Assembly: GCF_042850945.1 (NCBI RefSeq)
Contig: NZ_AP031496.1
Location: 3,224,001 to 3,288,000, forward strand
Reading direction: 5' to 3'
DNA length: 64,000 nt
From: Halioxenophilus aromaticivorans
Lineage (GTDB): Bacteria; Pseudomonadota; Gammaproteobacteria; Pseudomonadales; Cellvibrionaceae
Shown: positions 8,369 through 18,075 of the stretch, one piece after another
Layout of the letters: every line of letters begins with the position of its first letter
Numbering within the stretch: position 1 is the stretch's first letter
Notes under the pieces: generated by a model
The model's database searches: none
What the model saw: only the letters and a program-made list of their open reading frames with translations
What the model was told of the DNA's origin: nothing
Made by a program: the position numbers and the translations under genes

Positions 8369-9460
8369 TTACTGCGGGTATCCTCGATTGGAATTATTAA
8401 GTATGACCGCACTCAGGCCCGACTGAACCATCAGCTGAACCGCGACTTTGCTTCTGCTGCCGCCATCATCGGTAATGACATAGGTTAACCCAGGATCCAA
8501 CGCCTTTAGCTGGGAGCGTAATTTTCTCAACGCAATATTCTTGCTACCACGCACGCTGAAGTGTCGGTGTTCCACCGGCAAACGAACGTCTAAAATTTCT
8601 AACTGCGGCTCAAAATCAGGCAACTGCTCTAATTCTACATAGCGAAATAACGGTTCTTGCAGCAAAGTGATAAAATCGCCTTTGCTCAAACGCATGGCAA
8701 CGCCCTTGGTAGTCATTAGCACGGTAGCGTTGCGGGTGGTGTCGCCCACCAAAGCTTCTTCGCCAAAATAGTCGCCGGTTTCTAATGGCACAATATCCCC
8801 TGTTGCAGGAATCACTTTGGCGCTACCCGATGCCAACACGTAAAAATAATCACCTTCCTGACCTTCTTCGACGATGGTTTCTCCTGCCTCCAGTGAGACT
8901 GATTCAAACCGGGTAAACAATTTTTGAATATTAGCCGCTGGCACCGAATTAAATAATGGTGAATCCAGCAAGCGAGACATCCAGTCTTGCTGTTCTACGG
9001 CCGCCTGCGACTGGGACTGCTCTATGGTGTAGGCGTCTAAATAATTGATCTCTTCCGTCACCATTGAACCGCCAACCAAGTTACCGCTAACGGAGACTTC
9101 CAGTTCAGGGCTCGACTCACTGGCTGCCATTATTAAGTCTAGCTGTCGACGCTCCACGGCCAGTACGGTTACGTTACTGGCCGCAACGGCGGACGCTTTA
9201 CTCGGATTTAATTCGTTTAACGCAAATTGGCTGGCCGCATCCTGCGCCGACAATGACGCCGATTCAAAGCTAGCGTCGACTAGGCTGATGTCGCCATCGA
9301 CAAGGTAATACAAATTTGGCAGGGATTTACCGCGTTGAAAGACGATTTTGCCTTTGGCAACACTGTGCAGCTCGCTGGCATTGGCGATACGCTCTATGTA
9401 TTCCGGGGCCAGCTCAGAAAAAGGATGGAATTTGAATAGTGTGCTTTTTTCTACAGACAT
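8369..9460 (-). CDS. double cNMP-binding-domain protein with rhodanese-like C-terminus
   Basis: A 363-residue cytoplasmic protein with no DNA-binding helix-turn-helix. Residues 1-125 form a first, diverged cyclic-nucleotide-binding domain. Residues about 165-275 form a second, better conserved one (GETIVEEGQEGDYFYVLASG, then GDYFGEEAL). Residues 280-363 resemble a rhodanese domain (LDVRLPVEHRHFSVRGSKNI), but the active-site cysteine loop reads TDDGGSRS, so sulfurtransferase activity is unlikely. Similar fused proteins exist in pseudomonads without a defined function. It is a plausible nucleotide-dependent scaffold, cotranscribed with the DUF3524 gene 28 nt downstream. Confidence 0.8.
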   Translation of the reverse strand: MSVEKSTLFKFHPFSELAPEYIERIANASELHSVAKGKIVFQRGKSLPNLYYLVDGDISLVDASFESASLSAQDAASQFALNELNPSKASAVAASNVTVLAVERRQLDLIMAASESSPELEVSVSGNLVGGSMVTEEINYLDAYTIEQSQSQAAVEQQDWMSRLLDSPLFNSVPAANIQKLFTRFESVSLEAGETIVEEGQEGDYFYVLASGSAKVIPATGDIVPLETGDYFGEEALVGDTTRNATVLMTTKGVAMRLSKGDFITLLQEPLFRYVELEQLPDFEPQLEILDVRLPVEHRHFSVRGSKNIALRKLRSQLKALDPGLTYVITDDGGSRSKVAVQLMVQSGLSAVILNNSNRGYPQ

Positions 9461-9612
9461 AAACCCGGGCCTCCCTCAGCCAATCTTCCACCTGCAACGC
9501 TAAAGTTTATACTCTGGCGCCACAACCGGTGGGTAAATTAGCTTAAAAGGCCCTCTGTTTAACGCTGAATTTTCAATTTTGCGACCCAGTTAAAATTGAA
9601 TATTCGTATTCA

Positions 9613-10407
9613 TCAAAGAAACATGAATAGTAAAAAAGCACCTAATATTAGCCGGTAAACAACAAACGGCAACATGCCAATTCGCTCAATAAAGGCTAAA
9701 AAGAAGTGAATACACAAGAAAGCGCTGATCGCTGAAAACAAGGTTCCCCACGCGATATCCGCCCAGGCGATACTCGGTTCTTGGATCAGCTCCAGGGTTT
9801 TAAAGCCGGCGCCCAGTACAATAATGGGGATAGACATAAAAAACGAGAAACGCGCCGAATCAACCCGGGTAAAACCTAGCAACAGTGCTGCAGTAATCGT
9901 GATACCGGAACGGGAAGTACCAGGGATTAACGCCAACGCCTGAGCGCAACCAATCACCAATGCCGCGGCAATGCCCATTTGGTACATTTCCTTGGTTAGG
10001 GCTTGTTTGCGATCGGCTATGTAGAGCGCTATGCCAAACACAATGGTGGTAACGGCAATGACTAAACCGGAGCGCAGCTCTCGCTCGATGAAATCGTTGG
10101 CTAACAAACCGACGATGCCGGCGGGAATGGTGGCCAGAATGATCATCCAAGCTAGATGGCTTTCGTGGGTCGGCCCCTGGGAACCAAATTGTTTAAACCA
10201 CGCGCCGGTCATGCCAACCACTTCGCGGCGGAAATAACCAACCACAGCGATTAACGAACCAAAATGCACAGCGACATCAAACGCCAGCCCCTGATCGGGC
10301 CAGCCGAGCACTTCTGTTGGTAGAATTAAGTGAGCCGAACTTGAGATAGGCAAAAATTCGGTAATCCCTTGAATTAATGCCAACAACAAAATTTGTACAA
10401 AATCCAT
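9613..10407 (-). CDS. uppP: undecaprenyl-diphosphatase UppP/BacA
   Basis: Polytopic inner-membrane phosphatase that recycles undecaprenyl pyrophosphate to the lipid carrier for peptidoglycan and O-antigen synthesis; overexpression gives bacitracin resistance in other species. The protein is 264 residues with about eight membrane segments. Signatures are GITEFLPISSSAHL at 14-27 and PGTSRSG at 162-168, which hold the catalytic glutamate, serine and arginine. It lies 48 nt downstream of tsaB on the same strand? No: tsaB lies upstream at 10456, so tsaB and uppP are a likely pair. Confidence 0.97.
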   Translation of the reverse strand: MDFVQILLLALIQGITEFLPISSSAHLILPTEVLGWPDQGLAFDVAVHFGSLIAVVGYFRREVVGMTGAWFKQFGSQGPTHESHLAWMIILATIPAGIVGLLANDFIERELRSGLVIAVTTIVFGIALYIADRKQALTKEMYQMGIAAALVIGCAQALALIPGTSRSGITITAALLLGFTRVDSARFSFFMSIPIIVLGAGFKTLELIQEPSIAWADIAWGTLFSAISAFLCIHFFLAFIERIGMLPFVVYRLILGAFLLFMFL

Positions 10408-10455
10408 TCAATTATTCCCTACGTTTTACCTCAAAAGGTAAAAACCGTTTACTCC

Positions 10456-11160
10456 CTACACGCTGGCATCGCGCCGGCGTATCGACTCTCTCTTTTTCCA
10501 GGTTATTTCGTTTCTCAAATAAACCGGAGTGGCATCTTCCACCGCCACAGTACCACCGCGCTCAAAAGCCTGCTGCGCCACCGCGTCGATATCCGCCGCG
10601 GTGATGGCCAAGCCAGACACTTCTGCGACACTTCGTCCACTTAACTCAGGCACCGCCCAGCCAGACCCAACCGCAACGGTATTGTCATCAAACCAAGCAT
10701 CGTCGATGCAGCCAACAGGTAACACCTGCTCTGTACCGACGAGCTCTGGCAGACCGGGCCCAACGCGGTAGCGAGCGATGTATACCTCGTCCATACGGGC
10801 ATCGAATGCAGCTAGCACATCTTGCCCTTGCACCGCGTGGCCTTGGTTAACGGCCGCAACCGCCAGAGCCTGCAAAGTAGATACAGGTATCACTGGAGTA
10901 TTTTGCCCAAAGGCTAAGCCCTGAACCACACTCATGCAAATGCGAATGCCAGTAAAGGAACCCGGCCCGCGGCTGAACGCAATGGCGTCAACACTGGGCA
11001 AACCAATGCTGGCCTCTTGAAGAAGCTCATCGACCATAGGCAGTAACAGTTGCGCGTGCTGGCGTGGCTGTTTGTGAAGCTTTAGCTGTGTATCTCCGTA
11101 CACAGTTAAACTGGCACTACAGAACTCAGCCGAGGACTCCAATGAAAGCAGTATTGCCAT
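10456..11160 (-). CDS. tsaB: tRNA threonylcarbamoyladenosine modification protein TsaB
   Basis: Partner of TsaD and TsaE in making t6A37 in ANN-decoding tRNAs. It is an ASKHA-fold pseudo-enzyme that dimerises with TsaD. The N-terminus MAILLSLESSAEFCSASL and the block SRGPGSFTGIRI are family hallmarks. The open frame starts at 11193, but that codon lies inside the adk terminator. The ATG at 11160 gives the family N-terminus and 234 residues. uppP follows 48 nt downstream. Confidence 0.95.
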   Translation of the reverse strand: MAILLSLESSAEFCSASLTVYGDTQLKLHKQPRQHAQLLLPMVDELLQEASIGLPSVDAIAFSRGPGSFTGIRICMSVVQGLAFGQNTPVIPVSTLQALAVAAVNQGHAVQGQDVLAAFDARMDEVYIARYRVGPGLPELVGTEQVLPVGCIDDAWFDDNTVAVGSGWAVPELSGRSVAEVSGLAITAADIDAVAQQAFERGGTVAVEDATPVYLRNEITWKKRESIRRRDASV

Positions 11161-11191
11161 GAACGCTCGTATTTTGGCAGGTGGACAACGC

Positions 11192-11215
11192 AAAAAGCGC
11201 CCTTAACGGGCGCTC
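11192..11215 (-). terminator. Rho-independent terminator of adk
   Basis: On the minus strand, a 7-bp GC-rich stem (AGCGCCC at 11196-11202 paired with GGGCGCT at 11208-11214) with a 5-nt loop is followed by a run of T (11196-11192). It lies 40 nt past the adk stop and just before the tsaB start. Confidence 0.9.
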
Positions 11216-11254
11216 TTTATAATACGATGGCTGCGAGTAAAGCTACAAATGGAT

Positions 11255-11908
11255 TTACTTAAGAACTGTAAATACCTTGGCTTTAATCTCGCTAACATCG
11301 CCGACGCCAGGAATTTTAGTGAACGCCGGTGCTGGTGCATCGCCTTGGGACGGGAGGTTACTATAAAAGTCCACCAGAGGCTCGGTTTGATCGTGGTAAA
11401 CTTGCAATCTTTTACGAACCGTTTCTTCGGTGTCGTCTTCGCGTTGAATCAACGCTTCACCGGTTTCGTCATCTAAGCCTTCTTGCTTAGGCGGATTGTA
11501 CTTAACATGGTAAACACGGCCAGAGGCCTCGTGCACACGGCGGCCACTCAAACGAGCAACGATTTCTTCGTCGTCGACAGCAATTTCCATTACGTGATCG
11601 ATGACGACGCCTGCGTCTAATAATGCTTCCGCTTGTGGGATTGTGCGTGGAAAACCGTCGAACAAAAAGCCGTTGGCACAATCATCTTGCGCGATACGCT
11701 CTTTTACCAGGCCGATGATAATTTCATCAGAGACCAAGCCACCGGAGGCCATGATATCTTTCACTTGAAGACCTAACGGTGTTTCATTTTTGACCGCCGC
11801 ACGCAACATATCGCCGGTGGAAATTTGGGGAATGGAAAACTCATCCATGATTAACTGAGCTTGAGTGCCTTTGCCGGCACCGGGCGCTCCCAGTAGAATG
11901 ATCCGCAT
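11255..11908 (-). CDS. adk: adenylate kinase
   Basis: Interconverts ATP plus AMP with two ADP. The 217-residue long form includes the LID domain. The P-loop is GAPGAGKGT at residues 7-15, the AMP-binding DGFPRT motif follows near residue 85, and the LID begins with GRRVHEASGRVYH. The LID lacks the four zinc cysteines, as in other gram-negative enzymes. A strong AGGAG ribosome binding site precedes the ATG and a hairpin terminator follows the gene. Confidence 0.98.
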   Translation of the reverse strand: MRIILLGAPGAGKGTQAQLIMDEFSIPQISTGDMLRAAVKNETPLGLQVKDIMASGGLVSDEIIIGLVKERIAQDDCANGFLFDGFPRTIPQAEALLDAGVVIDHVMEIAVDDEEIVARLSGRRVHEASGRVYHVKYNPPKQEGLDDETGEALIQREDDTEETVRKRLQVYHDQTEPLVDFYSNLPSQGDAPAPAFTKIPGVGDVSEIKAKVFTVLK

Positions 11909-12122
11909 ACAAATGCTCCTATTATCTTAAACGCAAAACCTTTTCCTGGCTGGCTCTGTACATCACATAGACCACTTGTGATAGACCACTGCTATGGCGC
12001 GTACCATACACGCGTGATGACTAGATCACAAGCAAGGTGCTTGCTGCACTGCCGCATCGCTAGCGAGGCTCAATTGACAGCGATTGTCCAGTAAATTTTT
12101 TTCAATTGCCATTGCACCTTAG

Positions 12123-12974
12123 TCACAACGGACCTGACTTTTCGAAGGATTTGGCTTGCTGCCAAAGCGCCTCGAGTTGGTCTTCATCACCCTCGCCGAT
12201 CGCTTGCCCACGCTCGGCCAAGGTCGATTCAATAAATCGAACCCGTGACTCAAATTTACGACTGCTGGCGCGCAAACAAGTCTCGGCATCCATTTTTAAA
12301 AAACGGGCTATGTTAACTGCCATAAACAGTACATCGCCCAACTCCGCTGCTACATCTGGGCAGTCCTTTGGGTCTAATCCAGCTGCGCTGGCGACGAGCA
12401 ACGCTTCATTTAACTCTAAGCGCTCTTCGTCCAATTTGGCCAGCATTGGCTCAATGGCCTGCCAATCCCATCCGGTCTTTGCCAAACGGTGCTGCAATTT
12501 TTGCGCCCTAGTTAACGCTGGCAAGCCCGTTGGCACATCATCGAGAATACTTCGGAGGCCTTTCTCGTCGCGTTCTTGGGCTTTGATTTGCTCCCAGGTC
12601 TGAGAAACTTGCGCTGTTTTTGTCTCTGTGTTCACTTGAACCCGAGCGCCCTGGCCGCACAGAGTTCCATCGGTAAAGACGTGCGGGTGCCTGCGAATCA
12701 GCTTGGCGACTAAGGTATCGACCACCTGATCAAAATCGAAGCGACCGTCCTCTTTGCCCAGTTGACTGTAAAAGATCACTTGAAATAGGAGATCGCCCAG
12801 CTCCTCAGGAAGATGCTTTAAATCCTCGCGCTCAATGGCATCAGCAACCTCGTAGGCTTCTTCAATGGTTGAGGCGACGATGGTTGCGTAGCTCTGCTCT
12901 AAATCCCACGGGCAGCCGCATTCGGGATCGCGCAGCCGACTCATCAAATACTTAAGATCATCAACGGTATACAA
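12123..12974 (-). CDS. mazG: nucleoside triphosphate pyrophosphohydrolase MazG
   Basis: Hydrolyses NTPs and dNTPs to monophosphates. The 283 residues carry two MazG domains: residues about 20-120 (GCPWDLEQSYATIV, then EEAYEVADAI and EELGDLLFQVIFY) and about 165-260 (EERLELNEALL, then AAELGDVLFMAVN), each with the EExxE/ExxD metal motifs. The start is TTG at 12974, chosen because MYTVDDLKYLMSRLRDPE aligns with the family start; the upstream site is weak. It sits 33 nt downstream of relA, the order known from Pseudomonas, consistent with a role in stringent-response nucleotide control. Confidence 0.96.
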   Translation of the reverse strand: MYTVDDLKYLMSRLRDPECGCPWDLEQSYATIVASTIEEAYEVADAIEREDLKHLPEELGDLLFQVIFYSQLGKEDGRFDFDQVVDTLVAKLIRRHPHVFTDGTLCGQGARVQVNTETKTAQVSQTWEQIKAQERDEKGLRSILDDVPTGLPALTRAQKLQHRLAKTGWDWQAIEPMLAKLDEERLELNEALLVASAAGLDPKDCPDVAAELGDVLFMAVNIARFLKMDAETCLRASSRKFESRVRFIESTLAERGQAIGEGDEDQLEALWQQAKSFEKSGPL

Positions 12975-13007
12975 GTGTTATCTAACCTATTTTGTTACAC
13001 GGCAAAT

Positions 13008-15260
13008 CTATTGCGCCGGGTTGTGCCCCTGCTTTCGCCGAGCAGACGCAATATTTGGTAGCTGGTTTAGCCGAGCCAGAATACGACTGAGCTCTTCAAA
13101 GCCGGATATTTCAATGGTGATCTGCATGTCCACCGTATTAAGTCGTTTGTCAGAAAGCGTCTGTAAGGCACTGATATTTATACGATCTTTATCCAGCATG
13201 GTGGTGATATCACGCAGCAGCCCGTGGCGGTCGAAGGCCTCTACCAAAATATCCACGGAGTAAGACTGCTGTGGCGCCTGCCCCCAATCGACTTTGATCA
13301 TTCGCTCGGGCTCATCTTCGGACAAGTGCATTACATTCTGGCAATCCTGCCGATGCACACTGACGCCCCGCCCCTGGGTGATGTAACCCAAAATGGCATC
13401 ACCTGGCACCGGATGACAACACTTGGCGATTGAGGTCATTAGGTTACCAACACCGTCAATGTAAATATCGGCACCAACGTCGGTACTGGCCTTGGAGGTG
13501 AGCGACACCACCGGTTGACTTTCATAGGAGCCCAGCAAACGCTGCGCGGCATTAAGCACCTGGTGTACGCCCAGGTCACTGGCACCGACAGCGGCGTAGA
13601 GGTCATCCAAGCTATTGAGATTCATAGTTTTGGCCAGCTTGTCAAAATCCAAATCGGCTAATGCCAAACGACGAAACTCGCGGTCCAGCATTGCTCGGCC
13701 ATCAGCGATATTTTGCTCACGGGCCTGCATTTTGAACCACTGTTGAACTTTCGCCCTGGCTCTTGAGGTGCGTAAATAGCCTAGCGCCGGCGACAGCCAA
13801 TCACGGCTTGGCGACTCTCGCTTTCCTTTAAGAATTTCTACTTGGTCAGAGGTTTTTAATCGATGGTTAAGCGGGACTATGCGACCATTGACTTTCGCCC
13901 CTCGGCAACAGTGGCCGATATCCGTATGCACCTGGTAGGCGAAATCCAGGGGTGTTGCACCCTGGGGCAGATCGACGATGTGCCCATCCGGTGTAAACAC
14001 GTAGATGCGGTCCTGCTCTATGCCGTGGCTGAGATGGTCCTCCAGCGGATTACCACCACCGACTTCATCATGCCAGTCCAATACTTGCCTCAGCCAGGCA
14101 ATCTTTTGCTCGTAGCTGTCTTCCTGTGGGTCACCGTCGGTGCCCTTGTACAACCAATGTGCACAAACACCAAACTCTGCCTCTTGGTGCATCGCCTCTG
14201 AGCGAATTTGAACCTCTAGAATTTTCTGTTGCGGGCCGATCACGGCGGTGTGCAAAGAGCGGTAACCGTTCTCCTTGGGTGAGGCGATGTAGTCGTCGAA
14301 TTCGTTGGGAATATTGCGCCACAGTGAGTGCACAATGCCTAGTGCAGCGTAGCAATCTCGCACGGTGGGTACTAAAACCCGCACGGCTCGGATGTCGTAC
14401 ACCTGGGAAAAGCCAATTGCTTTGCGCTGCATTTTGCGCCAAATACTGTAAATATGCTTAGCTCGCCCCATGATGGTGGCGTCGATGTTGGCGTCGCTCA
14501 GTTCTTTATCCAGTGTGGTTACTACACTGTCGATGTAGTCCTGGCGATCCAGACGACGCTCATCCAACAGTTTGGCAATACGCTTGTATTCTTCTGGGTG
14601 CAGGTAGCGAAACGCTAGGTCCTCCAACTCCCACTTGATATGCCCAATACCCAAGCGGTGCGCCAGCGGTGCATAGACCTCGGACACTTCCTTAGCAACG
14701 CGGACTCGCTTTTCATTGGAGGCATCTTTCAGGGCACGGATGGCAAAGGTACGTTCGGCTAACTTGATCAGGGCCACGCGGACGTCATCCACCATGGCCA
14801 CAAGCATTTTGCGAACCTTTTCGGTTTGCTCTTCGGACTCTCGGCCAAACACCGAGGTGGCAGTGTCATTGCGCATGCCGGTAATTGCCGCCATGCCCAT
14901 AACGCCACGCACAAGCTTAACGCAGGTCTCACCGAAGGTCTTTTCTAGATCATCGACATTGAGCTTAAGCTCACGCACCGCGCGATACAACATCGCGGCA
15001 ACCAGGGTTTCCGAGTCCAGCTTTAGATCGGCGAGTATTTCAACCATTTCAACACCAGCTTCCAAGCTGGTATGGCTTAACTCCCAAGGATTATCGGCAG
15101 GCGCGTTGCGGTCTGCTTTTTGAACCGCCTGGGTGGCTTTTAACAGTTCTACCCTGCCTGGTTCATCCACTTGCGTTAGAGCACAGATGTGTTCGATCCA
15201 CGCTGGGACATCGAGATCGCCAGAGGCACTTACTGGGATATCTGCTCGAACCTTAACCAT
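13008..15260 (-). CDS. relA: GTP pyrophosphokinase RelA
   Basis: Ribosome-associated (p)ppGpp synthetase of the stringent response. Domains in order: N-terminal hydrolase-like domain (residues 20-200), synthetase domain (about 240-370, with RAKHIYSIWRKM and ENGYRSLHT), TGS domain (about 410-470, IYVFTPDGHIVDLPQGAT), a zinc-finger/helical region with CCHPVPGDAI, and a C-terminal ACT domain (about 675-745). The hydrolase domain has MLYRAV where bifunctional enzymes have the HD metal motif, so it is synthetase-only, as expected for RelA rather than SpoT. AAGGAA precedes the ATG at good spacing. rlmD lies upstream and mazG downstream. Confidence 0.97.
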   Translation of the reverse strand: MVKVRADIPVSASGDLDVPAWIEHICALTQVDEPGRVELLKATQAVQKADRNAPADNPWELSHTSLEAGVEMVEILADLKLDSETLVAAMLYRAVRELKLNVDDLEKTFGETCVKLVRGVMGMAAITGMRNDTATSVFGRESEEQTEKVRKMLVAMVDDVRVALIKLAERTFAIRALKDASNEKRVRVAKEVSEVYAPLAHRLGIGHIKWELEDLAFRYLHPEEYKRIAKLLDERRLDRQDYIDSVVTTLDKELSDANIDATIMGRAKHIYSIWRKMQRKAIGFSQVYDIRAVRVLVPTVRDCYAALGIVHSLWRNIPNEFDDYIASPKENGYRSLHTAVIGPQQKILEVQIRSEAMHQEAEFGVCAHWLYKGTDGDPQEDSYEQKIAWLRQVLDWHDEVGGGNPLEDHLSHGIEQDRIYVFTPDGHIVDLPQGATPLDFAYQVHTDIGHCCRGAKVNGRIVPLNHRLKTSDQVEILKGKRESPSRDWLSPALGYLRTSRARAKVQQWFKMQAREQNIADGRAMLDREFRRLALADLDFDKLAKTMNLNSLDDLYAAVGASDLGVHQVLNAAQRLLGSYESQPVVSLTSKASTDVGADIYIDGVGNLMTSIAKCCHPVPGDAILGYITQGRGVSVHRQDCQNVMHLSEDEPERMIKVDWGQAPQQSYSVDILVEAFDRHGLLRDITTMLDKDRINISALQTLSDKRLNTVDMQITIEISGFEELSRILARLNQLPNIASARRKQGHNPAQ

Positions 15261-15489
15261 GATTTCCTTCTTGTGGGTTGCTCCAATTTTTATTATGGCG
15301 TAGCACCAGCTAATTCAGCCGCGCAAACAACGCTATGTGGCACCTGCTCGAACGGTTGCACTAGGTTAGCATTTTCTGCTCGGCGAAATACGATGGTTAA
15401 TACCAAAGTTTGACACCTTGAGCCTCCCCTCTATCGCAAAAAAGCACCACATAAGGGCGGCGAGAAATAATCGCCCCATTATTGGCCGC

Positions 15490-16827
15490 TCAAAGGCAAA
15501 AAAGTGCCATTGTTTCCACATGTTTTGTTTGCGGAAACATATCCATCACACACAGTTTGGATAAACGATAACCAGAAGCAGCTAATGTTTGCGCATCACG
15601 TACTAAAGTTGCTGGGTTGCATGACACATACAACAGCAACGGAACGCGTGCACTGATCAGTGCTGGTAGCACTTCGGCGGCTCCCGCACGTGGCGGATCT
15701 AACAGTACGGCGTCAATTTGGCCAGACACAGCGGCCGCCAAACTATCGGCGCCGCGGCTCAAGTCTGCGCCGACAAACAAGGCATTTTCTATACCATTGT
15801 GTTGGGCATTTCGCCGCGCCGTGTGCACCATGCTTTCATATAATTCCACGCCAACCACAGACTGGGCAATCTGTGCTAGGGGCAAGCTAAAATTGCCAAC
15901 GCCACAATAAAGATCAACCACATGTTGTAGTTTCCCGCTTTGCTTGCCCGCGGCAGCAAGCCAAGCCATGGCTCTGGTCACCATTTGCTGGTTCACAGTG
16001 CGATTGACCTGGGTAAAGGCCTCAGGCCCAAATTCCAGCGTTAGACCCAAATCCGGTAGCGAGTAGTGGTAGGTCGATGAATCGCCATGTCGCAGCTTGG
16101 CCGGCTGCTGATCTACCTTAAGCCACAAATCAGCACCATTACGCTGGCACAGAGACTCCAAGCCGCAGAGCTCGGCAGCCTCCAGCGGCTCGGCAGTTCT
16201 CAATAAAACCGCCACTCGCCTTTCATCTTGCAACAACTCTATATGGCCCAATCGGCGGCTGCGCGGTACCTGAACTAGCCAGGCCTGCAACTCGGGGATG
16301 AGCGCCTGCAGCCCCTCGGCAAGCACCGGGCAGCCATCGATAGCAACCAATTGATGGCTGGACTTGGCGCGGTAGCCCAGGCGCCAACCACCGGATTGAT
16401 GCCGCAAAGACAGTCTGGCTGTTGAGCGATAGGCAAAGGGTTGGGATTCCAGGGCGGGCTCAATGGTATCTGGCGTTAGCCCGGCCTGTTTGTGTAACGC
16501 AGACAGTACATTCTGCTGCTTTAAGGCAGTCTGCTGTTGTTGATTCAGCGACATAATCGAGCAACCGCCGCACTGATCAAAATGACGGCACTGTGCGGTT
16601 CGACGGTGCCGGCTAGGCGTTTCTACGTTGATCAGCTGCCCGCGATAACTGCCCTTAACCGTGCCGGTGAACTTCACCCGTACGGTGTCGCCGGGATAGC
16701 ACTGCGGCACAAACACTGTTTTACCGTTGAAGTGTCCAATCCCCTCACACTCACTGCTTAGCGAATGAATCGCCACCTTGGCTGGGGACGGCAGCTGCTT
16801 CTTCGTCGGTTTAAAAACACGCGCCAT
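15490..16827 (-). CDS. rlmD: 23S rRNA (uracil-1939-C5)-methyltransferase
   Basis: SAM-dependent enzyme that makes m5U1939 in 23S rRNA. The 445 residues contain an N-terminal TRAM RNA-binding domain (about 15-75), a 4Fe-4S site (CRHFDQCGGC near 80-89 plus the cysteine in IDGCPVL), the SAM loop DLYCGVGNFSLPLA, and the catalytic block DPPRAG followed by VSCNPATLVRD, whose cysteine attacks uracil C6. It is 42 nt downstream of cysM and 229 nt upstream of relA, matching pseudomonad gene order. Confidence 0.97.
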   Translation of the reverse strand: MARVFKPTKKQLPSPAKVAIHSLSSECEGIGHFNGKTVFVPQCYPGDTVRVKFTGTVKGSYRGQLINVETPSRHRRTAQCRHFDQCGGCSIMSLNQQQQTALKQQNVLSALHKQAGLTPDTIEPALESQPFAYRSTARLSLRHQSGGWRLGYRAKSSHQLVAIDGCPVLAEGLQALIPELQAWLVQVPRSRRLGHIELLQDERRVAVLLRTAEPLEAAELCGLESLCQRNGADLWLKVDQQPAKLRHGDSSTYHYSLPDLGLTLEFGPEAFTQVNRTVNQQMVTRAMAWLAAAGKQSGKLQHVVDLYCGVGNFSLPLAQIAQSVVGVELYESMVHTARRNAQHNGIENALFVGADLSRGADSLAAAVSGQIDAVLLDPPRAGAAEVLPALISARVPLLLYVSCNPATLVRDAQTLAASGYRLSKLCVMDMFPQTKHVETMALFCL

Positions 16828-16869
16828 TAAAAAGGGACACCGAAACGTGCTCGCGGCAGATAACCGATG

Positions 16870-17760
16870 CTAGGCATCAAACACACCAGACGACAAGTAA
16901 CGATCACCGCGATCACACACAATGGCAACAATCACCGCGTTTTCCACGGTTTTTGATAGTTCTAGGGCACCGGCAATGGCTCCGCCGGAAGAAACACCGC
17001 AGAAGATGCCTTCCTGTCGCGCCAATGCGCGCATGGTTTGCTCCGCTTGGTCTTGTCCCATATTGATCACCTTATCCACCCGTTGGGCATCGTAGATTTT
17101 GGGCAGATATTCCTGCGGCCAGCGGCGAATGCCGGGTATGGCCGCGCCATCGTCGGGCTGCAGGCCGATGATTTGAATATTCGGATTTTGCTCTTTGAGA
17201 TAGGCAGAGGTACCCATAATGGTGCCGGTGGTGCCCATGGAGCTTACAAAGTGGGTGACGGTGCCGCTGGTTTGCTGCCATATCTCAGGCCCAGTGGTTA
17301 AATAGTGAGCCCTGGGGTTATCACCATTGCCAAACTGATCCAATACTCTTCCCCTACCCTCCGACTGCATTTGCAAAGCGAGGTCACGGGCGCCCTCCAT
17401 GCCAGCCTCTCTCGACACTAGAATGAGCTCAGCGCCGTAGGCCGTCATGGCGGCTTTACGTTCGGCGGTGGCGTTGTCCGGCATAATTAGAATCATATTA
17501 ATGCCTTTAATGGCGGCCGCCATGGCCAGAGCAATTCCGGTGTTGCCGCTAGTCGCCTCTATTAGGGTATCCCCAGGTTTGACGTCGCCGCGGGCAATGG
17601 CCTGGCTCACCATGGATAGGGCCGGCCTATCCTTAACCGAGCCAGCAGGGTTGTTACCTTCCAATTTGGCCAATATTGTGTTGCTGGTATTACCGGGTAA
17701 ACGCTGCAACTTAACAAGTGGTGTATTGCCCACAACGGTTTCGATGGTTGGAAAGTCCAT
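16870..17760 (-). CDS. cysM: cysteine synthase B
   Basis: PLP-dependent O-acetylserine (thiol)-lyase that makes cysteine from O-acetylserine with sulfide or thiosulfate. The protein is 296 residues. K43 in NPAGSVKDRPA binds PLP, TSGNTG is the substrate loop, and SSGG lies near the C-terminus. The short length and the KLEGNNPAGSVKDR context indicate CysM rather than CysK. An AAGG site precedes the ATG. It is divergent from the gacS-like kinase. Confidence 0.96.
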   Translation of the reverse strand: MDFPTIETVVGNTPLVKLQRLPGNTSNTILAKLEGNNPAGSVKDRPALSMVSQAIARGDVKPGDTLIEATSGNTGIALAMAAAIKGINMILIMPDNATAERKAAMTAYGAELILVSREAGMEGARDLALQMQSEGRGRVLDQFGNGDNPRAHYLTTGPEIWQQTSGTVTHFVSSMGTTGTIMGTSAYLKEQNPNIQIIGLQPDDGAAIPGIRRWPQEYLPKIYDAQRVDKVINMGQDQAEQTMRALARQEGIFCGVSSGGAIAGALELSKTVENAVIVAIVCDRGDRYLSSGVFDA

Positions 17761-18075
17761 GATGTACCTTGATTTACTCTATAAAAGTCCGACTACGACC
17801 AGTTACCCGGTATTGTACCCCAACCGGGTTTCAACGTGCCCCGGGGTTTCGAATTTTTGCACCATGGCCCCAAGCGGCGCTGTATGCGAGACGGGCCAAC
17901 AACCTGGCTTAAAAACCCAGCGACGAGAACTGATTACCGTGCATTTTATCAGCGTCAAAGCGATAATAACGAACATAACAGCGCTGCTGCAGCGCAAATT
18001 GCGGATTGCTATCACGTTTGATTCGCCAACCGCGGTTACACTAAATGATTTTTGAATTACACGGTTTACCCTTGA
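17761..18075. other. intergenic region between cysM and the gacS-like gene
   Basis: This 315-nt divergent spacer must hold the promoters of both genes. I see no convincing sigma-70 promoter, operator or small gene. The short open frames here look like chance. Confidence 0.6.

Noticed and set aside
14126..14461. 111-residue frames inside relA on the other strand
   Set aside because: Shadow of the well-conserved relA coding sequence.
13008..15260. Missing HD motif in RelA as an anomaly
   Set aside because: Loss of the hydrolase motif is normal for gammaproteobacterial RelA.
15454..15477. Hairpin downstream of rlmD as a terminator
   Set aside because: Only a 5-bp reliable stem, and the T run is about 17 nt away.
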